Shown here in pieces: positions 16,381 through 26,492 of a DNA stretch of 64,000 nucleotides. Position numbers and translations under genes: made by a program. The stretch is from assembly GCF_004683865.2 (NCBI RefSeq), contig NZ_CP038439.1, positions 784,501 through 848,500 of the forward strand, given 5' to 3'. The number at the start of each line of letters is the position of its first letter. Within the stretch, counting starts at the first letter, position 1. The notes beneath the pieces are model-generated. The model was not told the origin of the DNA and searched no databases. It saw only the letters and a list, made by a program, of their open reading frames with translations. This DNA comes from Paracoccus liaowanqingii. GTDB lineage: Bacteria; Pseudomonadota; Alphaproteobacteria; Rhodobacterales; Rhodobacteraceae.

Positions 16381-16831
16381 GGGTCAACCTCCGAGAAAAA
16401 GAGAACTGGTGACGGGTGAAGCAAAAGTGGGAGCCATTCGTCAGGCAATCTGCGGCAAGGTATTGGCGGACCGAGATGAAATTCGGGAGTCAAAAAGAAA
16501 CGAACTGAACTCGCCGGAATAACTTTCGTGGAATGCAAATTTGCGGGATGTGCATAATATTAACTATATATTGTCCAAATAATTGTATTCTATGTAAATA
16601 ATTTTAGAGTTTTGTCATTCCTATCAAATCACACGAACTGTTTCAATCGAACGCCTTGCGAAGCTGATGTGACAGACATAATCCGAAATCAATAAATAAT
16701 TGCCACGTCGACCGACTCGTGGCAACCTCGTTCATGTTATCTCCTGATGAATTTCGGTGAATGGTTTTGTCGGCTTGGCCCGAATACAGGCGGCGCCAAG
16801 GGCGGCCGTTTGTTAAGCTGTAAGAGGCGCC
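16381..16831. promoter_or_regulatory. AT-rich divergent regulatory region
   Basis: This 451-bp gap separates the dual protease (minus) and the multicopper-oxidase operon (plus). The part 16545-16700 is strikingly AT-rich for this genome (for example ATATTAACTATATATTGTCC and TGTAAATAATTTTAGAG). Such a block usually holds promoters and binding sites for regulators or nucleoid proteins. I cannot pick a single -10/-35 pair with confidence. A 30-codon reading frame with a strong ribosome site lies inside it on the minus strand. Confidence 0.6.
16643..16735 (-). CDS. possible 30-aa small protein or leader peptide
   Basis: MNEVATSRSTWQLFIDFG..., 30 codons ending with TGA at 16643. The ATG is preceded by AGGAGATAAC, the best-looking ribosome site in the neighbourhood. 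It lies about 260 bases upstream of the dual-protease start in the same direction, inside the AT-rich divergent region. No family recognised; it could be a leader peptide, a small signalling or substrate peptide for the protease, or chance. Confidence 0.35.
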   Translation of the reverse strand: MNEVATSRSTWQLFIDFGLCLSHQLRKAFD

Positions 16832-19800
16832 ATGTTTCGGACATCCGCTTTTATCTCCCGCCGTTTTCCTCGTCGCAGCGCGGCGTCCCTGCTGCTGGGT
16901 CTGGCCGTCCTGCTGCCCCCCGACCCGGCCCTTGCGCAGAAATCGCCGCCCGAAGGAACGACGTTCCACACCCAGTGCCAGGAGGCTGCGGGGGATCGCG
17001 ATCTGCGCGTCGTCTGTGCCGATCTGGTCGCGCTGGACCAGATGCTGGTCTACAACCGCTTCGGCTCGTTCAACCCCTTCGGCATGATCTTTGCCCTGCG
17101 CCGCGACGTGGTGCCGATGTCGCTGGACGACACGCCCGCCGCGATCGACTGCGGGACGGATACGGGCACGCAGGAGGCGACAGCCGGCGCGCTGAGTGCC
17201 GGGGGGGTGCGCCTGCGCGACTGCCGCCGCCCGCGCCCGCTGGTGCTGCGCGCGAATGTGGGCGATCTGATGTATCTGCGGGTGACGAACCTGCTGGCCC
17301 CCGGCGACGGGCCCGGCGATCTGGCGCCCCTGGACCTGTCGGCCGATTTCTGCCCGACCGGGCCCACCGATGATCCCAGCCGCGCCCAGGTCTCGGCCCA
17401 GATCGCGCGCGACGAGGGGCCCTTCGCGCAGCACGGTACCTGCTTCGGGACTCGACCCTCGGATGCCGGCGGGGCCGACGCGGCCGATGGCGCGCCCGAC
17501 TGGCCGCGCACGCGGTCGGTCAACCTGACCCTGCAGGGGCTGCGGCCCCTGGCGCTGCCCGGCGAGAGCGCGCCGAACCCCGCCTGCTCGGGCCTCGATG
17601 CCGTCGCGCCGAACGAGGCGTTCACCTGCCTCTTCGAGGTCGTGCAGGAGGGGACGCATTTCCTGTCCAGCCGCGCCGCGCCCTCCGGGGGCAATGGCGA
17701 TGGCGGGTCGATCACACATGGGCTGTTCGGTGCCGTCATGGCCGAGCGCCCGGGCACGCGCTGGTATCGCAGCCAGGTGTCGCAGGCGGCGATGGATGCG
17801 GTCTGGGCCCCGCGCGCGGACGCGCCGCGCCATGCCCGGCAGGACTGGCTGGATTACGAACATCGGATCGGAGAAGTGCCGGTCCTGAACATGGCGCGGT
17901 CGCTGGACGGCGCCGCCTTCGGGCAGGCCCGCGCGGTCGAGCTGGTCCATGCCGATCTGAACGCGATCATCTGGTGCGACGCCGCATCGGCTGCCGCGCG
18001 GGCCGCCCAGCCTTTGGGCTGCGCCGCAGGGACCGATGCGGACGCCGGCACGGTCGAGCCGGTGTTCAGCGCCTTCCGCGAATTCTCGGTCTTCTTCCAT
18101 GACGAGCTGAAGACCTTCTACACCCGCAATTTCGAGGAACTGGCACAGTTCGGCCAGCTGGCCGGGGTGCGCGACGCCTTCGCGATCAATTACGGCGCCA
18201 GCGGCATGGGCACGCTGCTTCTGGCCAACCGCAAGGGGATCGGCCCCTCGGCCAGCTGCATGGAGTGCCTCTACGAGGAGTTCTTCCTGACCTCCTGGGC
18301 CAATGGCGATCCGGCGCTGCTGGAATGGTATGCCGACGATCCGTCGAACGTGCATCATTCCTATCTGAACGACCCGGTCGTGTTCCGCAATTTCCATGCC
18401 GGACCCAAGGAGACGCATGTCTTCCACCTGCACGCGCATCAATGGTTCGCGGGCAACGATCCGGGGCGCGGCAGCTATCTGGACAGCCAGACCGTCGCGC
18501 CGGGGCAGGGGTTCAGCTATAACATCTATCACGGCGGGCGCCGGGACGGGCAGGGCGGTCCCTTCGTGGCGGGCTCGGGCAACCGCAACCGGACGGTGGG
18601 GGATTCGATCTTCCACTGCCACCTCTATCCCCATTTCGCCCAGGGCATGTGGGCGCTGTGGCGCGTCCATGACGTGTTCGAGGATGGCAGCCGCAAGCTG
18701 CCCGATGGCCAGGCCACGCCCGGACTGTCGGCGCAGATCCGCGCCCCCGAGGAGGCCGACTTCACCCGGACGGGCAGCGTGGACCCCCGCACCGGGGCCT
18801 GGCTGGACCGCGACGATCCGGCCACGCCCGACCGGATCGAGGGCGCGGGCACGCCGATCCCCGCGCTGGTCCCCCTGCCCGGAGAGCCGTTGCCCCCGCT
18901 GCCCAGCTATGCCGACCCCGCGGCGGCGGCCCTGCCCGACGCGACCGACGAGGATCAGGCCGCAATGCAGCCGGTCGCACCCCCGGTCCGGCGCACGGCG
19001 GACAGCCTGCCGGGGCGCCGGGGCGTGCCGTCGATGGGGTTGCGGGACCGTGCCCTTGTCCGGGACGGACCGGAACGCCTCATCCGAACCGAGGCCGCCG
19101 CCCCGGTGGACCCCGATGCGGCCCCCCGCATCGATGCCATGCCCGGCTATCCCTTCTATATCGCGGGCGCGGCGGGCCATCGCCCCCCGCAGGCGCCGCG
19201 CGACATCGCGCGCAGGCTGGATGCCGACGGCCAGCCCACCGACGACTACCTGTCGGGCGGGCTGGGGCGGCATGTCGTGACCGGTGCCGACCGCAAGCTG
19301 GACTACCTGACCGACGACATCCTGGCCCTCGATACGGCGCTGGCATCCGATCTGGACGCCCCGGGCAACCTGCGGCGGCTGGAGGCGCTGCGCAGCCGGA
19401 TCGTCGCCAAGGCGCTGGCCCTGGGCGACATGAGCGCGCATCTGGACAATGCCCGCATCCGCGCCCTGCACCCCGAGGGCGAGCCCTTGGAACAGGCGGC
19501 GCAGGCCTTTCACCATGACGGCGCCGGGCTGACGGTGCTGCAACCGGACGGCACGCCCGCCAGCGCCTCGGAGGGGTCGTATCAGACGCTGACCGCGCCC
19601 CTGCCGGGCGGGTCCGACATGCCGCCGGGGCGGTTCCACGTCAACGGTGCGCCGGCGGCCCCCGGGGCGCCCTTCGCCGATCCCTGCGGCGGGGCGCCGG
19701 TGCGCGACGGGCCGGCCAGCGGCAACGATCCCTTCGTGGGCGGTGCGGGCTATGTCACCGATCCCGACCTTCTGGGCTTTCGCCGCTACGAGGTGTCGGC

Positions 19801-22800
19801 GGTGCAGCTGGATCTGGTCGTCAACCAGGCGGGCTGGCACGATCCGCAGGCCCGCATCGACGTGCTGACCGACGGATCGGACGGCTACAAGGATGCCGGC
19901 GCCGAGACGCGCGACCGCATCTCGCCCCGCATCCGCGACGACAGCGAGCCGTTCTTCTTCCGCGCGATCTCGGGCGAGTGCATCGAGTTCCGGCACACGA
20001 ACGAGCTGCCCAAGGATCTGGAGCTGGACGATTTCCAGGTGAAGACGCCGACCGACACGATCGGGCAGCACATCCACCTGGTCAAGTTCGACGTCACAGC
20101 CTCGGACGGGTCGGGCAATGGCTGGAACTACGAGGACGGCACCTTTGCCGCCGACGAGCTGATGGCGCGGCGCTGCGCCAATCTGGCCTCGGAGGCGCCC
20201 TTGCCCGACAATCCCGCCTGGGGCTTCACGGCCCCGACGCCCGCGCTCTGCGATGCGGCGCATGACAAGGCCAGCCCGCTGTCGCGCATCTGGCGTCTGC
20301 CGATGGGCGAGGGGCCGGACGGCAGCCCGCACACCGTCGATGTTCCGGGGCTGGACGATCCTGTCGAGACGCGCGATCTGTTCCAGACCACCGTGCAGCG
20401 CTGGTTCGCCGATCCGATCATGACGCTGGATGGCGAAGGCCGGGTGCAGGACCGCACGATGCGGACGGTCTTCAGCCACGACCATTTCGGCCCCTCCTCG
20501 ATCCAGCAGCACGGCTTCTATACCGCGCTGCTGATCGAGCCCGGCGCGGCCCGCATCTGCGACCCGGCCGATCCGCAGGACTGCACGGCGCAGGTGCAGC
20601 CGCAGACACCGTTCCGGGCGGCCGATGCGGATGCCGATTGGGTCGGCAGCCACAAGGTCATCCTGGCCAACGCGGCCAGGGATCCCTTCCATCCCGACTA
20701 CCGCGAGTTCGCGCTGGCGGTGGCCGATTTCGCCCTGCTCTACGATCCGCGCGACCGCGACGACATCGCCGCGCTGGACGCCGATCCGGACAGCGGCCGC
20801 GACGGCATGGCCCGGCTGGATTGCGAGGCGCTGCTGGCCGCCACGGGGCGCGGGACGCAGATCGACGCGCTCTGCGGCAATGGCGGGGCGGGCGAGCCGC
20901 AGGTCGTGCCCGCATGGTGGGCTTCGGGCGCGCCGGGCGGCGGCCTTGCGGCGGATGACGGGCCGGATGCCAACCTGATGCGCCCCGAGGATGCGGACAG
21001 GCTGCGCGCGCATCTGGTCGCCTATCGCACCCGCGCCGCCTCGATCGACGGGCAGCCGGTCGAGGGGCCGGTCCTGGCCCGCCCCGTCGCCCCGCCCGCG
21101 CGCCCCGAATCGATCTCGGTCGATCACCACGACCCCTATCTGGTGAACTATCGCAACGCCCCGATCCCGCTGCGGCTGGCCACCAAGAATGCCGACGGCT
21201 CGGCCAGCGCCGATTGCGCGCCCTTCGCGATGAGCGCGCCCGGCGGTGTCCCGGGCGGCGATTCCGACAGCGAGGTGGTCGCAGCGCTGACCGAGGGCCG
21301 GATGCCGCTGTGCAGCTATCGCTATCAGCTGTCGGGTCTGGCGGGCGACGCGGCCTATGCGCTCAGCTCCTTCGCGCCGGGGCGGCGGGACGTGCCCACG
21401 CGAGAGCCCGAGACCCCGCGCTTCGAGGCCTATCAGGACGAGCGGCTGATGTTCCGGCTGATCCAGGGCGCGCAGGAGGTGCAGCACAGCTTCAACGTCG
21501 CCGGTCTGGCGGGGCCGCGCAATGTCGACCAGCGCCATGCGGGGGGGATGCGCGCGCTGGCCGTATCGACCCCGCCCGCGCGCCAGGCCTGCTTCGACGC
21601 CGTCCGCCGGACGCGGCCGGAATGGTATGACACCTGGCTGGACATGACCCCGGACCTGAGGGACCTCTATGATCCGGCGGACGCGGACGATCAGGCGCAG
21701 CTGGAGTATTTCGCCCGACTGGATGACGCGCTGGCCAATTGCGACAACCTGGAAGGCTATACCTTCGCGCAGGAGGTCGGCATTTCCGAGCATTTCGAGC
21801 TGCGCGGGCGGCTGCGGGCCGATGTCGGCACGATCGAGGCCAATGATCCGACCGCAGCCACGACCGGGGGCGGCATCCCCGAGGCCTCAGACTATCTGTA
21901 CAATTTCGGCACGATCGATGCGCTGTGGAACGGGGCCTGGGGCCTGTTGCGGGTCTATGCCGACGAGGCCGGGCGCCGCGACCTGCTGAGCCGCTGGCAA
22001 CCGGAGGGCGTCACCGACGCGGCCCCCGTTCCGCCGCTGCCCCCGATCCGGCGCATGAGGCAGCCAGCGGAAAGCGGGGCGGAGACCGCCGTTCCGGGGC
22101 TGCTGGCCGATGCGCCGGGCTGCCCGCTGCCGACCGACCCGCGCGCCGGCCCCAACACCGCGCTGCTTCTGGTCGCGCTGCGCACGGCCGACCTGTTCCC
22201 GGGCGGCACCGACTATGGCGGCCACCGGCGCGATCCCGACGGGCTGATGCTGGCCGCGCTGAACCCCGACAGCCTGCCGATGGCGGGTGGGGGGCGGCGC
22301 GACATGCGCGACGATGCGGACTGGACCGGCGCGAACCGGCCCCGGACCGACGCCGTCCTGGCCGCCCTGCGCAACGTCTATGCCCGGCCCGAGCCGCTGG
22401 TCGTGCGCGTCAATGCGGGCGATTGCGTGTCGATCCGCTATCTCAACGCCCTGCGCGAGACCGCCCCGGGCGCGGGCATGCCCGACCAATTGGGCGATGC
22501 GCTGATGCCGCCCATCGCGCCCCTGAACACCGATCCGCAGATATCGGTCTCGGATGGCGGGACCACGCGCGAGACGCGGGTGCAGGGCACCCTGTCCGCC
22601 ACGACACGCCCGGTGACGGGGCTGCGACCCTCGGCGCATCTGGCGCTCAGCATCGGGCTGCCGGGGGGCGACCTGATCCGGACGCTGCCCCTGGGCTATG
22701 GCATCAATGCCCCCCCGATGGCCCCGGCCGAGGGTGGCAGGGTCACAGTCTCGGGCGAGCTACGCTTCTACGCGGGACGGATGCGCATCGCCCCGCCCGA

Positions 22801-24064
22801 GGGCGCGCAGCACGGGACCGATTTCAACTCCGAGATCGCACAGAAGACCGTGAACAACATGCGAGGACGCCTGCGCGACTGGCTGGGTCAGCCGGAGATC
22901 GAGTTCTCGGCGGTGCGTGTCGCGGACGATCAGGCCGCGCAATTCACCGTGCTGGGCACGGGGTTCAGCGTCGATGGCGCCGACCTGACGCCCGCGCAGG
23001 TCGAACAGCTACGCGCGATGGCCGCGACCCTTCTGCACAAGCATATCCGCTGGATCCCCTATGCCTATGGGCCGGTGCCCGTGCGGGTGACGGGCGACAT
23101 GATCGCGCAGACAACGCATGGGCTGTTCGGGGTGATCGATGTGGTGCCGCGCGACTGGACGCTTCCCGCGGCACTGGTCCCGCCGATGGCGGCGCCCGAC
23201 AGCGACACTGCGCTGGCCCAGGTGCTGGCCGAGGTCGCGCCCGGAGATGCCCCGACGTCCTCTGCCCCGACGTCCTCTGCGCCGGTCTGGCGCAGTGCGG
23301 CGGTCGCCCCGGGCTTCGGCGCGCCGGCGCGCTTTGCCCCGGGGCCCGATCCCGCGGGGGCGGCGCAGCGTCCGGTGCGCGAGTTCGTGATCTTCTATCA
23401 GGACGGGCTGAACCATCATGACGCCCGGTCGCTGATCCAGTGGAGGCTGGAGGCCGAGGGCCAGCCCGCCGCCGTCACCAGCGCCGCCGCCGCCTTCGGG
23501 GCGCTGCCCCGGATCACGCCCGACTGCCTGGTCTGCGACGACAGCTACGACTGGGGCGAGCAGGGCGTCAGCTATCGCAGCCGCCCCTTTGCCAGCCTGC
23601 TGCGCTTTGCCGATATCGGCCCCGGCGGGCGGATCGAGGCCAGCGACGACATGAACGCCCTGACCTTCCCGGACCGCTTCCTGGCGGGGCAGAGCACGCG
23701 CCTGGACGGCAGCGACCAGTCCGACCCCGACCGCCAGCCCCTGACCCTGCAGGCCTGCCCGGGCGAGCAGGTCCTGATCCGCGCCGTCCATCCCGGCGGG
23801 CGTGCCCGGCAGAGGGCCTTCGCGCTGACCAGCATGGGCTATGACGACCTGTTCCCCGGTTTCGGCTTTCCCAATGCCGCGCTTCTGGCGCCGGTCAAGT
23901 CGGTCTCGGCCTGGCTGTACCCGCCGACCGTGCCGGGGCCGGAGGGCACGCGCGTTCCGGCCGAGGGGACGGTCCTGTGGCATGACGGGCCCAGCCACAT
24001 GATGGCGGGCGGCACCTGGGGGCTGATCCGCTTTGCCTATGGCGCGCAATGCCCCCGGCCCTAG
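16832..24064 (+). CDS. giant multicopper oxidase (2410 aa), MnxG-like
   Basis: A secreted multidomain multicopper oxidase. An Arg-rich signal peptide (SRRFPRRSAASLLLGLAVLL, cut near ALA-Q at residue 36) is followed by many cupredoxin-like repeats. Copper-ligand motifs: H532-x-H534-x-H536 (FHLHAHQW); H595-C596-H597...H601...M606 (FHCHLYPHFAQGMW), the type 1 site with axial Met; H1080-x-H1082 (GQHIHLVKF); H1216-x-H1218 (SHDHFG) with H1227; H2069-x-H2071 (LLHKHIRW). THGLFG, a cupredoxin end motif, occurs near residues 292 and 2093. Usual laccases are about 500 residues; this size and ligand order are like manganese oxidase MnxG of Bacillus and Pseudomonas. It heads an operon with a SCO1 protein, as described near mnxG in Pseudomonas putida. 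Substrate Mn(II) is inference; iron, copper or phenols are alternatives. The ATG at 16832 follows AGAGG. Confidence 0.88.
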   Translation: MFRTSAFISRRFPRRSAASLLLGLAVLLPPDPALAQKSPPEGTTFHTQCQEAAGDRDLRVVCADLVALDQMLVYNRFGSFNPFGMIFALRRDVVPMSLDDTPAAIDCGTDTGTQEATAGALSAGGVRLRDCRRPRPLVLRANVGDLMYLRVTNLLAPGDGPGDLAPLDLSADFCPTGPTDDPSRAQVSAQIARDEGPFAQHGTCFGTRPSDAGGADAADGAPDWPRTRSVNLTLQGLRPLALPGESAPNPACSGLDAVAPNEAFTCLFEVVQEGTHFLSSRAAPSGGNGDGGSITHGLFGAVMAERPGTRWYRSQVSQAAMDAVWAPRADAPRHARQDWLDYEHRIGEVPVLNMARSLDGAAFGQARAVELVHADLNAIIWCDAASAAARAAQPLGCAAGTDADAGTVEPVFSAFREFSVFFHDELKTFYTRNFEELAQFGQLAGVRDAFAINYGASGMGTLLLANRKGIGPSASCMECLYEEFFLTSWANGDPALLEWYADDPSNVHHSYLNDPVVFRNFHAGPKETHVFHLHAHQWFAGNDPGRGSYLDSQTVAPGQGFSYNIYHGGRRDGQGGPFVAGSGNRNRTVGDSIFHCHLYPHFAQGMWALWRVHDVFEDGSRKLPDGQATPGLSAQIRAPEEADFTRTGSVDPRTGAWLDRDDPATPDRIEGAGTPIPALVPLPGEPLPPLPSYADPAAAALPDATDEDQAAMQPVAPPVRRTADSLPGRRGVPSMGLRDRALVRDGPERLIRTEAAAPVDPDAAPRIDAMPGYPFYIAGAAGHRPPQAPRDIARRLDADGQPTDDYLSGGLGRHVVTGADRKLDYLTDDILALDTALASDLDAPGNLRRLEALRSRIVAKALALGDMSAHLDNARIRALHPEGEPLEQAAQAFHHDGAGLTVLQPDGTPASASEGSYQTLTAPLPGGSDMPPGRFHVNGAPAAPGAPFADPCGGAPVRDGPASGNDPFVGGAGYVTDPDLLGFRRYEVSAVQLDLVVNQAGWHDPQARIDVLTDGSDGYKDAGAETRDRISPRIRDDSEPFFFRAISGECIEFRHTNELPKDLELDDFQVKTPTDTIGQHIHLVKFDVTASDGSGNGWNYEDGTFAADELMARRCANLASEAPLPDNPAWGFTAPTPALCDAAHDKASPLSRIWRLPMGEGPDGSPHTVDVPGLDDPVETRDLFQTTVQRWFADPIMTLDGEGRVQDRTMRTVFSHDHFGPSSIQQHGFYTALLIEPGAARICDPADPQDCTAQVQPQTPFRAADADADWVGSHKVILANAARDPFHPDYREFALAVADFALLYDPRDRDDIAALDADPDSGRDGMARLDCEALLAATGRGTQIDALCGNGGAGEPQVVPAWWASGAPGGGLAADDGPDANLMRPEDADRLRAHLVAYRTRAASIDGQPVEGPVLARPVAPPARPESISVDHHDPYLVNYRNAPIPLRLATKNADGSASADCAPFAMSAPGGVPGGDSDSEVVAALTEGRMPLCSYRYQLSGLAGDAAYALSSFAPGRRDVPTREPETPRFEAYQDERLMFRLIQGAQEVQHSFNVAGLAGPRNVDQRHAGGMRALAVSTPPARQACFDAVRRTRPEWYDTWLDMTPDLRDLYDPADADDQAQLEYFARLDDALANCDNLEGYTFAQEVGISEHFELRGRLRADVGTIEANDPTAATTGGGIPEASDYLYNFGTIDALWNGAWGLLRVYADEAGRRDLLSRWQPEGVTDAAPVPPLPPIRRMRQPAESGAETAVPGLLADAPGCPLPTDPRAGPNTALLLVALRTADLFPGGTDYGGHRRDPDGLMLAALNPDSLPMAGGGRRDMRDDADWTGANRPRTDAVLAALRNVYARPEPLVVRVNAGDCVSIRYLNALRETAPGAGMPDQLGDALMPPIAPLNTDPQISVSDGGTTRETRVQGTLSATTRPVTGLRPSAHLALSIGLPGGDLIRTLPLGYGINAPPMAPAEGGRVTVSGELRFYAGRMRIAPPEGAQHGTDFNSEIAQKTVNNMRGRLRDWLGQPEIEFSAVRVADDQAAQFTVLGTGFSVDGADLTPAQVEQLRAMAATLLHKHIRWIPYAYGPVPVRVTGDMIAQTTHGLFGVIDVVPRDWTLPAALVPPMAAPDSDTALAQVLAEVAPGDAPTSSAPTSSAPVWRSAAVAPGFGAPARFAPGPDPAGAAQRPVREFVIFYQDGLNHHDARSLIQWRLEAEGQPAAVTSAAAAFGALPRITPDCLVCDDSYDWGEQGVSYRSRPFASLLRFADIGPGGRIEASDDMNALTFPDRFLAGQSTRLDGSDQSDPDRQPLTLQACPGEQVLIRAVHPGGRARQRAFALTSMGYDDLFPGFGFPNAALLAPVKSVSAWLYPPTVPGPEGTRVPAEGTVLWHDGPSHMMAGGTWGLIRFAYGAQCPRP

Positions 24065-25899
24065 ATCGCCTTGCGCGGGCCTTGCGGGCGGGCCTCGTCG
24101 CGCTGGCCGTCTGCATCGGACCCGGCGGGGCGCAGGCGCAGGAGGCGGCGCTGCGGGCGCCGCTGTCGGCCCAGATGCGGCTGACCGGCGCGCAAGGCGC
24201 CCCCTTGGACCTGATCCAGCCGGGCCAGCCCTTCGATGTGGGGATCGAGTTCACCTCGGCCCTGGGCGCGGTGCCCGGCGACCTGGCGCCGATGGCCTGG
24301 CTGCGCGACCGCAGCCCCTCGGACCTGCCCTGCGGCGAATCCGCGGCCGCCTTCCGCGCGGCGGGACGGGCCTCGATCGGCAGCGTCGATCTGAACGGCG
24401 TCGTTCTGGGCGTGGTGATGGAGGATGGCGCGCTGACCATCCTGGACCCCGAACGCGCCTTGGGCACCGCCAACCTGCTGGCCGCCCACCGCTTCGATCC
24501 GCCGCCGCAGGCGATCGCGGCCGACCCGGTGACGGGGCAGTTCCTGGTCAGTCTGGCCGGTCGCGGCGCGCAGAAGGGGCAGGTGCTGGCGATGACGCCC
24601 TATGGCGAGACGTCGGTGCTGGCCGGGGGGCTGGACCGGCCCGGCCCGTTGGTCGCATCGGTGGCGGGCGGGGGCTGGGTCCTGGAGGAGGGACGCGGCG
24701 ACGTGCTGCGGCTGCACTCGGACCGGGCGCCGCAGCGGATCGACCTCGATGCGCGCCAGATCGCGGGCGACGGCGACAGCCAGCCCGCGCGGCGCCTGGC
24801 CGTGCTGTCGCCCGACCGGCTGACGGTGCTTGAGGATGACGGGCGCATCGCGCTGCAGACCCCCGCACCCGGCGCGCGGGCCGTGGGGCTGACCTCGGAG
24901 GCGGCGCTGTGGCTGGCCCCGGGCGCCCTGCATGTGATCTGGCTGGATGCCCCCGACCAGCCGACGACGATCCCGCTGCCGGGTGATTTCGACCGCGTGG
25001 CGGTCAGCCCCCAAGGCCGCATCGTCTATCTGCATGCGCGGGGCCACACCGGCTTCGGGATCGTCGATCTGGCCTTGGGCCGCATGGTGCAGGGCGCCGG
25101 GACCGACAGCCCGGTGGCCGAGATCGCCTTCCTGCCCGACACCGCGATGCTGCGGCTGGCCGACGGGTCGGGCGTCGGGGTGATGGACCTGCGCCAGATC
25201 GATCCCGGGGCCGAGGCGGTGGTGGGGCGCGTCGCCCTGGGCCAGCCCGACCCTGCCGCGCCCGACCCCGCCGCACGCGAGGGGGCCGGACGCGCGGGGG
25301 CAAGCCTGTTGGCGCCGCTGCTGCCGGAACCGGCGATGCTGGCCGTCCATGCCTCCAGCTATTCGGGTTTCGTGCTGAACGGCAGCCACGCGATCAGCGG
25401 CAAGCCCCCGATGGAGGCGATGCGCCTGCGCGGCGGCATCCCGCGCCATGTCCGGGCGCTGGACCGCAGCCTGCGCCAGACCGCGCCGGGGCGCTTCACC
25501 GCCGCCGCCCGGCTGCCGCGCCCCGGCGATTGGGAACTGGTCGTCAGCACTGGCCTGGGCCAGCTTGCCTTCTGCGCGCCGGTGCCCACGCCGCCCGCGC
25601 CCGCGCAGGTCGCCACGACGGGCCGGATCGATGCGCAGTCCCTGTCGGACGGGCGGCTGCGGCTGCGCTTCGTCGCGCCCGACGGCACGCCCGCCGCGGC
25701 TCTGACGGGGATGCTGGAGCTGGCCGCCCTGACCGGCAACTGGCGCGCCCGGCAGGGATTCACCACCGATGCCGAGGGGATGACCGCCGACAGCTACGAT
25801 CTGCGCGCCCGCCTGCCGCTGGTCGTCACGGCGCGCGACGCGACCCTGCGCGACCAGCCCGCAGGCTTCGCGCCGCTGGTTCTGGAGGAGATCCGATGA
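24049..25899 (+). CDS. exported beta-propeller-like protein of the oxidase operon
   Basis: The 616-residue product has a signal peptide (LRAGLVALAVCIGPGGAQAQ, cut near residue 31). The middle (residues about 110-370) shows repeated short strands with motifs such as GALTILDPERALG, DFDRVAVSPQGRIVYLHARG and GFGIVDLALGRMV, typical of YVTN/cytochrome d1-like propellers, but no CxxCH heme site is present. The C-terminal 200 residues form a separate beta-rich domain (FVLNGSHAISGKPP, WELVVSTGLGQLAFCAPV). Its start lies inside the last codons of the oxidase gene (16-base overlap) and its stop overlaps the SCO1 start, so production is coupled. A role as scaffold or electron-transfer partner of the oxidase is inferred from position only. 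Confidence 0.75.
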   Translation: MPPALDRLARALRAGLVALAVCIGPGGAQAQEAALRAPLSAQMRLTGAQGAPLDLIQPGQPFDVGIEFTSALGAVPGDLAPMAWLRDRSPSDLPCGESAAAFRAAGRASIGSVDLNGVVLGVVMEDGALTILDPERALGTANLLAAHRFDPPPQAIAADPVTGQFLVSLAGRGAQKGQVLAMTPYGETSVLAGGLDRPGPLVASVAGGGWVLEEGRGDVLRLHSDRAPQRIDLDARQIAGDGDSQPARRLAVLSPDRLTVLEDDGRIALQTPAPGARAVGLTSEAALWLAPGALHVIWLDAPDQPTTIPLPGDFDRVAVSPQGRIVYLHARGHTGFGIVDLALGRMVQGAGTDSPVAEIAFLPDTAMLRLADGSGVGVMDLRQIDPGAEAVVGRVALGQPDPAAPDPAAREGAGRAGASLLAPLLPEPAMLAVHASSYSGFVLNGSHAISGKPPMEAMRLRGGIPRHVRALDRSLRQTAPGRFTAAARLPRPGDWELVVSTGLGQLAFCAPVPTPPAPAQVATTGRIDAQSLSDGRLRLRFVAPDGTPAAALTGMLELAALTGNWRARQGFTTDAEGMTADSYDLRARLPLVVTARDATLRDQPAGFAPLVLEEIR

Positions 25900-26492
25900 G
25901 GCACCTGGCCTTCGTGCTGGCCCCCGTCCTCGCGCTGACCGGGGCCGATGCCGCGGCGCATGAGGGGCACGTCCATCCGCCCGCCACCGCCATGAGCGAG
26001 GCCCTGTCGCGGGAGCACCTGCTGCTGCCCGACATTCCGGTGACCGATGCCACGGGTGCGACCGAGGGGTTCCGGACCCGCTACGGGCAGGCGGGGCCGG
26101 TGCTGATCTCGTTTCTCTATACCGGATGCGACGACACCTGCGGGATGATCCGGGGGGTGATGCAGCTGGTCGATCAGGACCTGCAGCGCCCGGATGCGCC
26201 TCGGCTGACGCTGATCGCGGTCTCGGTCGATCCGGCGCGGGACACGCCCGAGGCGCTGGCCCGGCAGGCCGCCCAGATGCAGGCCAGCGCGCGGTGGGAC
26301 TGGGTCGTGGCCAGCCCGCGCGACACGCCCGCGCTGCTGTCGGCCTTCGGCCTGCCGGCGGGCCCGGTCGAGGCGCATGAGGCGGTCTATCTGCTGGGCG
26401 ATCTGGCCACGGGTCGGTTCCTGCGCATCCCGGGCGTACCGGACCCCGACATGCTGATCCGGCATGCCCGGGACATCGCGTCCGGCTCATGA
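25896..26492 (+). CDS. SCO1/SenC-family copper chaperone
   Basis: A 198-residue thioredoxin-fold protein with signal peptide (HLAFVLAPVLALTGADA) and a His-rich start of the mature chain (AHEGHVH). The copper site is complete: C78 and C82 (YTGCDDTCG) and H161 (EAHEAVYLL). SCO proteins load copper into CuA of cytochrome oxidase; some members serve other copper enzymes. Located between parts of a giant multicopper-oxidase operon with 4-base overlaps on both sides, its job here is most likely copper insertion into that oxidase. Confidence 0.92.
   Translation: MRHLAFVLAPVLALTGADAAAHEGHVHPPATAMSEALSREHLLLPDIPVTDATGATEGFRTRYGQAGPVLISFLYTGCDDTCGMIRGVMQLVDQDLQRPDAPRLTLIAVSVDPARDTPEALARQAAQMQASARWDWVVASPRDTPALLSAFGLPAGPVEAHEAVYLLGDLATGRFLRIPGVPDPDMLIRHARDIASGS

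Noticed and set aside
13897..16419. An 840-codon plus-strand frame opposite the dual protease
   Set aside because: Antisense shadow; composition biased and no recognisable domain, whereas the minus strand shows two complete protease active sites.
16643..21793. A 1716-codon open frame on the minus strand opposite the oxidase gene
   Set aside because: It is the mirror of a very GC-rich plus-strand gene with obvious copper motifs; its translation is low-complexity Arg/Gly/Ala/Gln-rich and has no start signal. Only the separate 30-codon piece at its far end with its own ribosome site was kept.
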